In this document: one piece after another, positions 22,920 to 33,193 of the stretch
How the letters are laid out: the number at the start of each line of letters is the position of its first letter
Position numbering within the stretch: the first letter of the stretch is position 1
Assembly (NCBI GenBank): GCA_023213395.1
Contig: CM041465.1
Location: forward strand, 170,631,741-170,695,740
Direction: 5' to 3'
DNA length: 64,000 nt
Origin: Cycas panzhihuaensis
Lineage: Eukaryota > Cycadophyta
Notes under the pieces: model-generated
What the model was told of the DNA's origin: nothing
The model's database searches: none
Seen by the model: the letters and a program-made list of their open reading frames with translations, nothing else
Translations under genes and position numbers: made by a program

Positions 22920-24428
22920 TCACTGCATAAAGTCATGATTCAACTCATCGTGCCCTTGTTTAAGTGAAAGAAGGGATTTCATTCCACTTTTAAACAGACG
23001 AGCCATATCAAAATAGTTGATGAATTCATCTACAAGTTGCTGGAATGAGAAAATGGAATGGGCAGGCAGACGATAAAACCATTTAAGGGCATCGCCTTGT
23101 AAGGAACGTGGAAATAATTTCATTAGTATGTGATCATAGGCCCAGCAATCTATGCACGCCATAGAGAAACTACGAGCGTACTCCGTTGGATCCTGTGACG
23201 AAGTTCCATCGAACTTAGGAACTTCAGGGGGATGAGGTGGTAAGTTGGTTCTTAACGCCTCAATAGATAATGGTGTCAATCTATATTCCATAAAAGGACA
23301 TGCCCTTGCCTGGATCATAAGATCGACAAATGATATGGAAGGTAGTAGACAAGGAATGGATGGGGGTGGTAGGCCCATCCCTCCTTGAGGAAATGTCCCT
23401 TGCTGAAAAGGGACTTGAGGGTAAGCACCTTGAAAGGAAGTTGGGTTTCCTTGCAAAGGCACATCGTAAGGAGCTATGCATGATGGAGGAAAGGAAGGGT
23501 ATAGAACCGGGTTTTGTCCATACAGACTGCCTATGGGTGGTGCAACCCCATATGGATGTAACGGGTCCACCCCATAAGCTGGAATATGGTTCCCTTTACC
23601 GTGCCCCCAAGGCTGAGAAGTATAGCATGGGAGTACGTAAAGAGAAGGACTATTAGGTTGGTTTTCAGTATACGTGGGGACGAATCCCACATGGCTAGTA
23701 GTAGGGGTGCTAGTAAGACCCCTAGGCCTACTAGGACATGCATGCGTCATATTAGGAAATGGCATGTTGGCTTGACTAGGAAAAGGTATGATAACCCCAA
23801 GCTGGGAGAAAGACATACCATGAGAGGGCCCAGAAGAGCTAGGACCATGATGAGGAATAGAAGGTACGATAGACGTCCCTAAGGTAGACATAGAGATGAA
23901 GCAGGACAAATGTATAGGCACAAAGGGGTTACTCATTGTGGGAGGTGTAGATGCGGATGAAGATGGCAAGACATGCGTGGATGAGGAGGGTGCCCCATCA
24001 CGCAAGACATCTTCAAACCATCTAAGACGAGATTGAAGATGAGTAGCATGGAAGCACTCGCTAAGGGCTTTAACCACGTCAGCAGGAGGGGTATCCACAT
24101 AATTGTAAGAGGTAGATGGGACCTCGAATGAAGTAGACCCCTCAGGGCGCTCCTCATAAGAATCACCAATTGGGTGGTGAATCTCAAGAGGAGATGGACC
24201 CTCTACCGCATGAGTAGAGGGATGGGCATCAAGTGGGTGATGTTGATTACCCGGATAGTAAATAGGATCATCACCCTCTTGGGTGGATCTCGGAATGGAT
24301 GTGGGGAACTCATGAGCCCCTGAAGCAAAGGCATGATAAGCCCAATTTGAAGGGTATCCTTCCATTGTCGAATCGGAATCCGACGATGAAAGAAGATGAT
24401 ATGCAGAGTCTTCTAACAATGGAGGCAA
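22920..24428 (-). CDS. T2 Gag polyprotein, open N-terminal 502 codons
   Basis: The longest open frame in the window. The first two thirds are Pro/Ser-rich with no fold signature. The retrotransposon gag domain fills the last 120 residues: PKFDGTSSQDPTEYARSF, then KLFPRSLQGDALKWFYRLP, then SIFSFQQLVDEFINYF and SLLSLKQGHDELNHDFMQ. This is the gypsy pattern YxGxxDPxxHxxxF...FPxSLxGxAxxWFxxLPxxSIxSFxxLxxxFxxxF. It packs element RNA in a cytoplasmic particle. A stop at 22920 falls in the RxLxxFxxxxQ... segment, after which the frame (22919 to about 21950) continues in pieces. The start ATG is the first in the frame and lies about 200 bp from the 5' LTR. Confidence 0.8.
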   Translation of the reverse strand: MPPLLEDSAYHLLSSSDSDSTMEGYPSNWAYHAFASGAHEFPTSIPRSTQEGDDPIYYPGNQHHPLDAHPSTHAVEGPSPLEIHHPIGDSYEERPEGSTSFEVPSTSYNYVDTPPADVVKALSECFHATHLQSRLRWFEDVLRDGAPSSSTHVLPSSSASTPPTMSNPFVPIHLSCFISMSTLGTSIVPSIPHHGPSSSGPSHGMSFSQLGVIIPFPSQANMPFPNMTHACPSRPRGLTSTPTTSHVGFVPTYTENQPNSPSLYVLPCYTSQPWGHGKGNHIPAYGVDPLHPYGVAPPIGSLYGQNPVLYPSFPPSCIAPYDVPLQGNPTSFQGAYPQVPFQQGTFPQGGMGLPPPSIPCLLPSISFVDLMIQARACPFMEYRLTPLSIEALRTNLPPHPPEVPKFDGTSSQDPTEYARSFSMACIDCWAYDHILMKLFPRSLQGDALKWFYRLPAHSIFSFQQLVDEFINYFDMARLFKSGMKSLLSLKQGHDELNHDFMQ

Positions 24429-25502
24429 ACAACGTAGGCAACGTGAGAAGCGTCACATACAAAACTTGCCAACACATTAGAAGAGGAAAAAGAGACATAA
24501 AGGATGTGTTGGGGGCTGCCCAATGAAAAAGATAAGTGGAGGAGACTACTAAAAAGGTAGTAGTACTAACAAGAAGGGATAGGAACTAGCTCCCTTACTG
24601 GCGGGTCCCTAGTATGGTCGTGAGTGGATGCACGTCTATGGGATAGTCGCTAAGCTCAATATGGATGATGGTAAACAATAGTGATGTTGAAGGTGTGGGT
24701 AAGATCCTACAAGCAAAGAGAGCACCACGCAGGGCGCCCTGTGCGCCAGAGCGCAAGTTTGGGACTTGCGAATGGCACCTAACTACCTTGGAGTAGCCCT
24801 CAATCCAGAAGAGAGAGTGCATATAGGGGGTAGCCTGGATGGTCTCGAGAGGAAGGTCCTCCCACCCTTAGATGGCCGGAAGGGAAGAAGAGGAATCCTC
24901 AAAGGGTTTCCCTATGATAAAGCAAAATGAATGTGAATAGGGTAGGCGAAAGCCTACAATGTAAGTGGGTCTCTCTTGGTTATTTGGTTAAGGCAAATAG
25001 AACTAAGAGAGAGAGAGGGAGGCACTTAATCCAAGTCTTCCTTTAATAATTAAAGGGGCAAAAGGAAAAAAGAACAAGCGTTATGTGTACAAGCAAACAA
25101 CGCTAAACGGAATGCACTTAAGGGTATGTTTGGACTGATAGGAAGAGGAAGAGGAATGGGGGCTCCTATTGTGTCCTTTTCCTATATGGGATAAGCATAC
25201 GACATTTAAATGCGGACAACCAATACCATTTACCCTTTTACTTTCTCGTGATCTATTTAGCTAAAGCATAGATTTAAACAAAAGCAAAGGGAAAACGGAG
25301 GGACAAAGGGAGAGATGTGTGTACTTGGGCGATGTAGTGGCCGACGGGAGACCCCACTCGCATGCAACGCACGCTCTCTCGCGAACCGATGGATGTGTGA
25401 TCAAGATCAATGCAAAGGATGGGGGCTTCCTTACCTTCCCCTTATGAAAGGAAAACAGAACAAGAAGGAAGCAAATTAAGAAAAGGAAAAAAGAGGGTAA
25501 AT

Positions 25503-25692
25503 CTTACCCAGATCCAGACGTCCTTTCCCTTCACGCAAATGCCATGTCAACCTATACATATAAGAGCCTATCCCTTCCAAGAAGGGGTTGTGAGAATCTT
25601 ACCCAGATCCAGATGCCCTTTCCCTTCGCGCAAATGCCATGTCAACCTACACATATAAGAGCCTATCCCTTCCAAGAAGGGGTTGTGAGAAG
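25503..25692. repeat. 95-bp tandem duplication in one T2 LTR
   Basis: Two units starting CTTACCCAGATCCAGA at 25503 and 25598. The other LTR has a single unit at about 13785-13880. Confidence 0.9.
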
Positions 25693-25694
25693 AG

Positions 25695-25696
<2 letters not shown>

Positions 25697-25741
<45 letters not shown>

Positions 25742-25746
25742 TATAT

Positions 25747-25781
<35 letters not shown>
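25697..25781. repeat. (TA)n microsatellite with GATATATAGA interruptions
   Basis: A TA run of about 85 bp, interrupted near 25740. The same place in the other LTR (about 13881-13896) has only about 16 bp. Confidence 0.95.
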
Positions 25782-25784
<3 letters not shown>

Positions 25785-27536
25785 GCAAGTATATGCGATG
25801 TATATATCGAAATGTTATATCAAGTTAGAAAATGTAACTGCTGCAAATAACTCCAACTTTCCCCAAGCAACTATATATGTTAAATAAGAAGAAGTGGAAG
25901 GAAGTCTAAGGATGGCCAAAGCCTCCGCTAGGTTCTCCACATAGCCTTTTAGCACAGCAAGGTAAGGACAAATAACAACTTATGACAGCTAAGAAGCATG
26001 AGGATAAGTGTAGCAAAGTGTTGAGGAGGTATCAAGGTAACAGAATCGCTATGGGTAGCAATCCATCACACAAACCTTCCCCAAGATCTTCAAGGGATAC
26101 CAAGCAACGTTGGGGACACTATAGAGGTCCAAATGAGAGGCGTGCAGGCCTAGAATCAGCGCAGCAAGGGCTGCACATGCTAATAATCCAGTGCAGGCCT
26201 AAGGTCCACTTCCTCCTAATTAACCCAAGAGAAGCATGGGAGCAGGAGAAGAAAGGTGGGAAGGGGGTTTCCCTTAGGGAGTAGGCCTAAGTAGGACTGA
26301 TACTGCCTTACTCCCTTCACCCAGCCTTTATGAATCTTCTCCCACTACTTCCTTAATGAAAATTAGCAGAGGAAAGGTGAAAACCTGGAGATATAAGGCT
26401 AAACTCAATGGAAAGGATGTCTACTATAATTAAATAGAAAGAAGGAGAGTAAATACACCTGAAAATGAGTCTATCGTAGGAATAGAACACAAGAAACTCT
26501 AAAAAAAAGGATCTAAATACCTACTGGGCTGAGTCTAGGGCAGGTCCGCCCCTGCAACTAGCGAAGGAGGAGAGTTCCTACAGGGTTTTACAGGAGGAAT
26601 CCCTAAAGATGGCCATAAGAGACACTTGCTAGGGTGAATGAGGAAGAGAACCATGCCAAACTTGCTTGAGAATGCTTGGATAGGATCTTGCCACCACGGA
26701 GAAGGGTTATTACAGGCAGATCCTGGATTGGAGTTGTAGGAAACGCAGGCCTGCAGATACACCTGTGGAAGGAAGAAAGAAAGAGCAGAAACTGCAGCAG
26801 GAAATAGTTGAGTTTGAGAGACAAAAAAGATCTAAGAGAGGTAAAATGATGGTAATTTTGGGATTTATACCCATCTCAACCCTAAACAAGTGAATAGGGC
26901 ACGAATAAGGCTGAGCTGGGCGCGAGGCCACGTGGAAATTCTCCGGAAAAAGCGAGAATTACCATGACAATTTTTTAAAAAATAAGTTGCAATAGTGACA
27001 CCACGGTAAACTCCACGGTACCGCTAAGTTTACATCGATACAGGGCCAGAAAGCCAAAATCGCAATAATCTGGGTTCCGTGAGCCTTAGAAAGTGATGTG
27101 ACAGGGCACAGAGGGCCCCCTGCTCAGTGGCTAGGACAGTCCAGAAAGTATGTGGACAAGGCCAAAAGTAGTATCAAAGGCTAAAGGTCCTAGAAACGAG
27201 GTGATAAAGACGCGGGGTCGAGGTATGAACGGGTCATAGAAATCAAATGAGGCTTAAGGCAATGTGGAGGTAGTGCAGAGGGTCGTAAAGTGCCATGGGG
27301 ATGCCTACCTTATGGAAAAGTAGGTCCTGCTAGGTCGTCATAGGCTCACAATACGACAAGCAACATGATCAAGCCAAATAGATGCACGGTGATCATGCAA
27401 ATGATGCAATCAGTCATGCAATGAGGTAATACTTCTATCAACCTTTCTAAAGAAACAGTAAAAATGAAAAGGAAGAAGCATACATGTGCTTACCTGAGTC
27501 GACCTGTCCGTATCCATTCCCAGTAGCTGGGAAACA

Positions 27537-27541
27537 GTTAC
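27537..27541. repeat. T2 target-site duplication, right copy (GTTAC)
   Basis: Matches 12900-12904 exactly; T1 coding sequence resumes immediately after it. Confidence 0.9.
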
Positions 27542-27998
27542 ATAAACACATACTAAGTAGGATATATAGATGATAGGAAGTCTACTTTAGGATGTGCTTT
27601 CAGTTTGGGTATAATAATAGTCATATAATATTCAAATAAGCAATCAACAATATCTCTTTCTACTATAGAGAGTACAAGGCAATTATAGCAAAAACATGTA
27701 AAATAGTTTGGTTTAGAAGGTTACTTTAAGATTTAGAAGAAGAATATGTTGGTATCACATAGTTATTTTTTGATAATCAAAGTACCATTTAGATGACTAA
27801 GAATCTAGTGTTTTATGGCAAGACCAACACATTAAAACACAATGTTATTTTATTAGAGTGTTAGTACAATAAAAAGAATTATAGTTGGTCTACTATAACA
27901 TAAAGGAATAACTGGTAAGTATATTCATAAATGTACTTTGTAAAGAACAAATTAATAAATCTAGAGATAAGCTCCGAGTCTCTATAAATAGGTATTGT
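27542..27998 (+). pseudogene. T1 copia RNase H, second part
   Basis: The copia RNase H resumes after T2 with VGYIDDRKSTLGCAFSLG (family SDWAGxxxDRKSTSGYxFxxG; the Trp and Asp of the lead-in are damaged). A segment near 27650-27720 then resembles SSTEAEYxA, followed by LLEDLEEEYV-like sequence and an RTKHI-like block near 27820-27850. Stops are many. With the piece at 12700-12899 it proves that T2 interrupted a once continuous frame. Confidence 0.75.
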
Positions 27999-28008
27999 GG
28001 AGGAGAAA
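27997..28008 (+). promoter_or_regulatory. T1 polypurine tract
   Basis: GTGGAGGAGAAA lies just before the 3' LTR, the usual place and composition. Confidence 0.7.
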
Positions 28009-28252
28009 TTTTAGGATAATTCCCATCTTGGGATAATATCTAAATATACATTAGCAACACACTATGGCACTTTTTAGTGTGAGTTAGTGGTTGACCTTGA
28101 AATGTGTGATAACACCTTTCTAGTCCTACTTATATTATTCATGGGATCAATGACCTTGATGTTCTTGAACACTACTCCATTCTTAGATCATTTGTCTCTT
28201 CTTGCCTGTTGTTTTGTATGCATGATTTTCTTCTTACCTTTTGACACTAACA
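28009..28252 (+). repeat. T1 copia element, 3' LTR
   Basis: Matches the LTR at 7482-7735; its first bases have changed from TGTTGGGATAA to TTTTAGGATAA. It ends CTAACA and is followed by ATTTA (28253-28257), the exact repeat of 7477-7481. Confidence 0.88.
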
Positions 28253-28257
28253 ATTTA

Positions 28258-28869
28258 TTATCTTTTAATCCTAACTTAATAGGAACAAAATATACCCATA
28301 TGATAGTCATAAGTTAAACCCTTAGTGAAAAAAGAAATCCTTGTTGTTATGTTTTATTATTATAGTCCCTTTTATACATACCAAATTTAGTATTGAAGAT
28401 ATTTATCTAACTTGCTAATCTAATTCCTTTTCAACTACTATTAAATTCACCCTTTTTATTCATATGAACCATGAAACTATCATAATTAAGCTGTAGCATC
28501 ATTCTAAACACTACCTCTATCTTTTTGTTTAAGGTAGGTCTACCTTCATCTTTTGTTAAAGGTAGATCTTGTCTTTATAAAAATATAAAAGTACCATATT
28601 TTGCTTATCAAAACATATTAACCCATCTATGAGGTACTCTTCTTATACTCTAAATCATGATAGCTTCTATCAAATGACTTGGATTCGCTATTGGTATAGC
28701 TTTATACTGCACACAGGGAATGGGGTAAATGGTTCATGAATCTATATCCTCAGTACACCACCTAGGACAATCCTAAGGATCCTGAGTGATCATTAGTTAT
28801 TGGTTATGTATCACCAGATTACTTCACATATTCTGTGTCATATTTTATAGAAGCACCACTTTTGTACAA
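28258..28869. other. AT-rich sequence between T1 and the SPB1 fragment
   Basis: No gene is recognised. It is the original target of T1, so it continues leftward at 7476 and below. It may include intron or upstream sequence captured with the SPB1 fragment, but nothing shows this directly. Confidence 0.4.
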
Positions 28870-29395
28870 TGTTGGATTTATAGCATGCCACTATGCCCAA
28901 AGCTGAGAAGAAGCATCCAAGATTGATAAAGAAAATGTTGTTGTTGTTTCTCAGTTCAAAGTTTCTCAAAACAAGACCTTCCCACTAATGAAAGAGGATG
29001 ATTTTGAAGTAGTTCATGTTGCATCTACCGACTCAAGTGACGAATCCTCAGATGAATCAGAATATGACATTGATTCAAAAACAGAAATTTTAGCTTATGC
29101 TAAGAAAATGATAACAAAGAAGCAACGAGAAGAGATTCTATATGATGCCTACAATACTTTTGATGATGATGGTCTTCGAGAATGGTTTATGGAGGATGAG
29201 AGAAAGCACTGTCAGCCAGAGAAACCCATAACTAGAGAGGAGGTAGAGGCCATAAAAGCATAGTATAAGGACATTGATACTTTCCTGGTGAAAAAGATTA
29301 CAGAAGTAAATGCTCGCAAAAAACAGGCATCAATGAAGAAATTGGAAGCAGCTCGAAATAAAGCAAATGCTATATGTCGATAGGGTATATTGGTT
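28870..29395 (+). pseudogene. SPB1: Captured host-gene fragment: SPB1/FtsJ-type rRNA methyltransferase, C-terminal domain
   Basis: The plus-strand frame matches the Spb1 C-terminal domain (PF07780). It reads DDFEVVHVASTDSSDESS (acidic Ser/Asp run), then KTEILAYAKKMITKKQREE, ILYDAYNTFDDDGLREWF, EDERKHCQPEKPITREEV, and a basic tail with NARKKQASMKKLEAARNKAN. Spb1 is a nucleolar enzyme that 2'-O-methylates the large-subunit rRNA; the catalytic FtsJ domain is not in this fragment. One in-frame TAG replaces a Gln codon near 29262, and upstream a frame starting about 28870 has another stop. The sequence after RNKANAI loses similarity at a possible splice donor (GTATAT), suggesting capture from genomic DNA with an intron. 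It lies opposite to, and downstream of, the T3 leader. A functional gene here is excluded by truncation. Confidence 0.8.
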
Positions 29396-31258
29396 CTGTT
29401 TAGAGTAATGACAAAGCTTTGCAACAAACTATTACAATGTATGACAAACCGTCACAATGTATTCTTTCTTCTCTACTAGTAAGGGTTCTGTATGGATATT
29501 ATATTTGGTTTGTTTTGGATACAAGTTGATCCAGTATTTGTGATGAAATATAAAAAAAAATTGTGCATACAAAGTAAGCTGCAAGACTTGCTTATTCTTT
29601 ACTTTTTTTTTTTTTTTTTTTCTGTCTAATTTCTGCTATTCTTCATACTATTCTTTCTTTTCACTTAAGATTTGAAGACTTGCTTCTTATATGGCCTTGA
29701 TATAAATGCATACAAGGGGGTATAAGAATACAAATAATCCAATTAGTTTTCTTCTTTCAACAACGGGACTCACACATATAGTCAATAATCTTTGACAAAG
29801 AGTAGTTGTTGTTGCGATATAGAATCAATTTGTAGAATATTTAAGAAATTTCTGCGACAATCTAGATGGTTGTTTTTGTGCTTTCAACCTTGCAGCAGGT
29901 TACAAAAGAGAGATCTGTATCATCAGATCTCACCACCACACAGGCTCTTAAGGCCTATATACAAATGGATCAAATGTACAAATATAGTAGAAAAAATATT
30001 TAAAATTATATATTTATATAAAATACAAAAGATGAGTATTGTGTTTGAAATCTTTCAAATATACTTTAAGGTTTCACAAAGAAATTCTTCAAATAATAAT
30101 AGTCAAAAACATTTAATGGAAGAATATAACCATACAATAGAGTAACAATGAAATTAAGAAAAATTTTTAGATATTAACAGAAATATATCAAATAAATAAA
30201 ATGCATATATATTTGAATATAAAATATTTCAAATATGTGAAGCAAACATATTAGAAAATAAAGAAATATATATATGTTTAAATCTAAAAAAAAATAAAGA
30301 ACCTGGTAAATAGTTGTAGTAGACTTGCAGCAAAAAAAAAGACTTCTAAAGATGAGATTTGTTGTATATGCTTCTCTAGAAAGCTTATTGGGTTGAATAT
30401 GCACCCAAAAACTTGTAGATCTGAAAAAAACTTGAAAAACCAGTTAAATATATGATAAAATATACAGATCTAAAAGAAAACTTGAATAAGTATTACAGAT
30501 CTAAAGTAAACATGGCAGATCTGTAGCCAATATTGTAGACCTAAAAGAATGTATAGTGGATCTAAAGTAAATATTGCAGATCCGTAGCCAATATTACAGA
30601 TCTGAAACAAATCAACCAGAAAATAGTGAAATACTTAATAAAATAAGCATATCTAAGAAATATATAATAGATCTGAAAAAGTATATAGCATATCTAAGAA
30701 AATATATAGCAGATATGAAGGAAACTTTAAGTAAATGCTGCTTGTAGTCGAACTCCTATGCAGATCTAAAAAATATAAGATAAATAGACAAGAATATACC
30801 AAAAAATTGTGAAATATATGATAAAATATGTAAATATGAAATATATATAGCATATCTAAAGAGAACTTTGAATAAATATTACTTATAGCTGAACTCTTGC
30901 ACAGATCTGAAAAAGTATTGGATAAATAGACAAGAAATGCTTGAAAAATATCAAATATTTGATAAAAATGTATAAAGCTTATTGATAAGACCTCTTGTAG
31001 AGTGATAATAACTTGATATTTGATGTTTGCAGTTATACACCTACATAAATCTGAAGAAAATTTGAAATATATTTATTATATCATAAGTATATCTTCAAGA
31101 ATAATCAAATCTCTTATAAAAAATATAAGAAACTATTGAAAAAACTTACAGAAAATGAATATAACTGATATTTCTTACTTGTGAGTAAATATGCTTTAGA
31201 TATCAATAAATCTTCTTGCTTCTTCAAAGAAAACTTCAACAATGGATCATAAACCTAC
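29396..31258 (-). other. T3 leader: AGATCT-rich repeats and flank of the SPB1 fragment
   Basis: The first few hundred bases (to about 29750) may be captured intron, with a T tract at 29603-29622. From about 29900 to 31090 the sequence carries many copies of AGATCT in a loose 20-40 bp unit (CAGATCTAAAGTAAATATTG and variants). The same organisation, with the marker GAATATGCACC, occurs in T6 at about 43700-44700. No protein is coded. Confidence 0.7.
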
Positions 31259-31268
31259 TCTGATACCA
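31259..31268 (-). promoter_or_regulatory. T3 primer-binding site (tRNA-Met type)
   Basis: Plus-strand CTCTGATACCA lies two or three bases before the LTR, the complement of TGGTATCAGAG. It shows that T3 reads on the minus strand, leftward from this LTR. Confidence 0.8.
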
Positions 31269-31270
31269 AA

Positions 31271-31680
31271 CGAAGGAACTAAAATGCATGGAGAATAGGG
31301 AAGAACATGAACAAATCATTAATACATCAATACATCATTGTTGCATAATAACATAAACACATAAAACTTATATATTCAATCCATATTTATGAAGAGAGTA
31401 GTACAAATGTCCAATATTATAGGCAGTATCTAAAGACACTAGGGTTGCACACCCCCTAAAATATATAGTTTATGGGAGGAGGGAAACTCCTCAACCTCTA
31501 AAATTAAAATAATAATAAAATAATAACAAACTTAACTCAAAATAAACTTAACTCAAATTAACTAAACTTACCTTATATTTACCTACACATGTTGAACACC
31601 CACATGTGTAAATTGATGAAGATGAGGCGTGCACTCCTGGTTGGAAGATAGGAGTGTGGTGATGACTATTAACCCCAATG
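31271..31680 (-). repeat. T3 5' LTR
   Basis: About 410 bp, clearly the same sequence as the two LTRs of T6 (40394-40785 and 44714-45120). It shares AGAATAGGG near one end, ACACTAGGGTTGCACACC in the middle and GTGCACTCCTGGTTGGAAG near the other. The terminal TG has become CG. A 3' LTR for T3 was not found in the window. Confidence 0.85.
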
Positions 31681-33193
31681 AAAACCACTTAATTAGTTGG
31701 AAGGTGAATGACCTAGAGAGTCAAGTCATTTGCGATTACACTCATATCAAAGACACGAGAGACAAGTGTGGATAAGAGAATATGTTTTGTTTGAGATTGG
31801 GTATGTATAAGACATCAAGCAATCTAAAATCTTCTAAGCCTGGGAGTTTTAGGCAAATGTTACTAATTCCTTCAATAAGTTGTTGTGATTTATCAGCCAT
31901 GTGAACAACTCATTGAATATTTGAGTTAAATGTCTGATATAGACTGTGATTATATGTCATATGTTGAGTTACTTCTATGTCCATGATCCATTGTCCATCG
32001 ATTGAAGCCATACTATTGGCAATTCTAATAGGGTTTGGCATTGATGAAGAGAATTCACAAGTGATATATACACATCAAGCTTCAAAGTATCTCTTTGGTT
32101 GGTCAATGGCATTTGATGTTGAAGATCCCTCAATTCTTTGAAAGTGTTTTTGAACAAAACCTACACCACTAGAGAATTCTTCACAAGTTTCTTCAACATT
32201 GTGAGCTCTATGTTTTGGTTAGAACTTGGCCAACTTATAAGTGGCAGTTCTGTAGTCTTTTGCTAAGTGTCCTTTATGATTACACCGATCACACATAATA
32301 GTTTGATTACTAGTCCCTGAAGAGGTACTAGTTTGACGTAATTATCTTACTCTTTGTTGAGGTGGCCCTTGGTCTTGAGACTGTCGAGGCTTTGACTTAG
32401 GGTTTGCTTGACCTTGTGGACAATTTCCTATGTTTCTTCCTCTTCCTCTTACTTGGTTATTTTCTCTACCATGAGAGGGACTTTGATTTCTTGTGTAGCA
32501 AATTTCTTCTTCTTCTACCTCAAAGGTTGCATCTGGAAGAGAGTCAGAGGCTACAAAATTTATATCAAAGGTCTTATCAAATTCTATGAACTTATCAGCA
32601 AGTGCTTCAAAGTTAAGTGTCTTCAATATTCCACTAGATTGAAGACTTCTAAGCAAGTTTTTATAATCAGGAACATATACACATAACTAGATTAAGAATG
32701 CCCAAGTGATACATTGGGTCTTAAAATCTTTATTAATTACTTGTTTGATTAGTCGAAGGAGATTTATTATCTCATGAGCTTGTCCCTTTTGCATTTTTGA
32801 TTTGTTTATTTTTAGAACAAGATGAACAAATTCTAAATCAGTCTTGGTATCAAAGTTCTTCTTGGGAACTTCAAGGACCTTCCAAGTTGTATCATGTTAC
32901 TTTTCATTAATCAAGTTATGCAAGGAGTGATCAGTGACCAATAAAATTCCTGCATGAATCTTTTCATCATATATCTCCCATTGTAGTTTGGCTACAATAT
33001 CTGTAGGAGCTATTAGAGCATATCTACCAGAAGCGAATGTTGTAGCTGTTGCTGGTATGCTAGATGTAGGCTGCAAATGGGCTCTCTAAAGGTCTTCATA
33101 CTTTATAGCATTTTTAACTCCAGTGTACTATAGATCCCAATTTTCTTTGTCTTTCAATATATAGTTAATATTCTACTTGAATTGAGATGACAT
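31681..33193 (-). pseudogene. T4 copia-like Gag and protease, degenerate
   Basis: The minus-strand frame opens at ATG 33193 (MSSQFK) and runs leftward with Trp-to-stop changes early on. The 104 codons at 32656-32342 are open and include FEALADKFIEFDKTF and an Arg/Gln-rich tail. The zinc knuckle is at 32293-32252 (CDRCNHKGHLAKDY, last Cys changed to Tyr). The protease active site near 31990 reads WIMDIEVTQHMT, with DSGA now DIEV, followed by LYIPNLKQNIFSY. Integrase and RT should follow, but the sequence runs into the T3 LTR at 31680, so pol is missing. Gag would form the particle and protease would mature it; neither can work here. Confidence 0.75.

Larger units (their letters stand above)
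12905..27536 (-). mobile_element. T2: Tat-like Ty3/gypsy LTR retrotransposon, defective, inserted in T1
   Basis: A complete insertion of 14,632 bp with TG...CA LTRs of 2754 and 2912 bp, a perfect 5-bp target duplication GTTAC and a polypurine tract. Read on the minus strand the order is LTR, gag, protease, linker, integrase C-terminus, an antisense spliced gene (plus strand), an extra RNase H, polypurine tract, LTR. Reverse transcriptase, its RNase H and the integrase catalytic core are missing, so the copy could only have moved with enzymes from elsewhere. Large LTRs, a long 3' region and an antisense extra gene are traits of the Tat group. The subgroup is inferred from gag, protease and these traits, because the RT used for classification is absent. 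Confidence 0.85.
24625..27536 (-). repeat. T2 gypsy element, 5' LTR (right in the window)
   Basis: A 2912-bp copy of the LTR at 12905-15658, from TGGATGCACGTC to GGGAAACA, followed by GTTAC. It is longer than its partner mainly because of a 95-bp tandem duplication (25503-25692) and a (TA)n tract of about 85 bp (25697-25781). Both arose after insertion, since the other LTR has one unit and a short TA run. The bases internal to it (minus strand CTCACGACCATAC) match no primer-binding site that I recognise. Confidence 0.92.
7482..28252 (+). mobile_element. T1: Ty1/copia LTR retrotransposon split by T2
   Basis: Short LTRs (254 and 244 bp), tRNA-Met primer site, a long leader and domains in copia order (gag, protease, integrase, RT, RNase H), a polypurine tract, and a perfect ATTTA target duplication. 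Without T2 it is about 6.1 kb. Many stops and frameshifts make it inactive. Its LTR start and protein pieces tie it to T8 and T9 as one broad family. Confidence 0.9.

Noticed and set aside
25544-25828. Frame with a long Ile-Tyr run
   Set aside because: It is a translation of the (TA)n tract. The same applies to 36978-37238 and 39292-39492.
28988-29263. Possible functional small gene at the SPB1 fragment
   Set aside because: It lacks the catalytic domain, has an in-frame stop at an ancestral Gln codon and loses similarity abruptly; it is a captured fragment.
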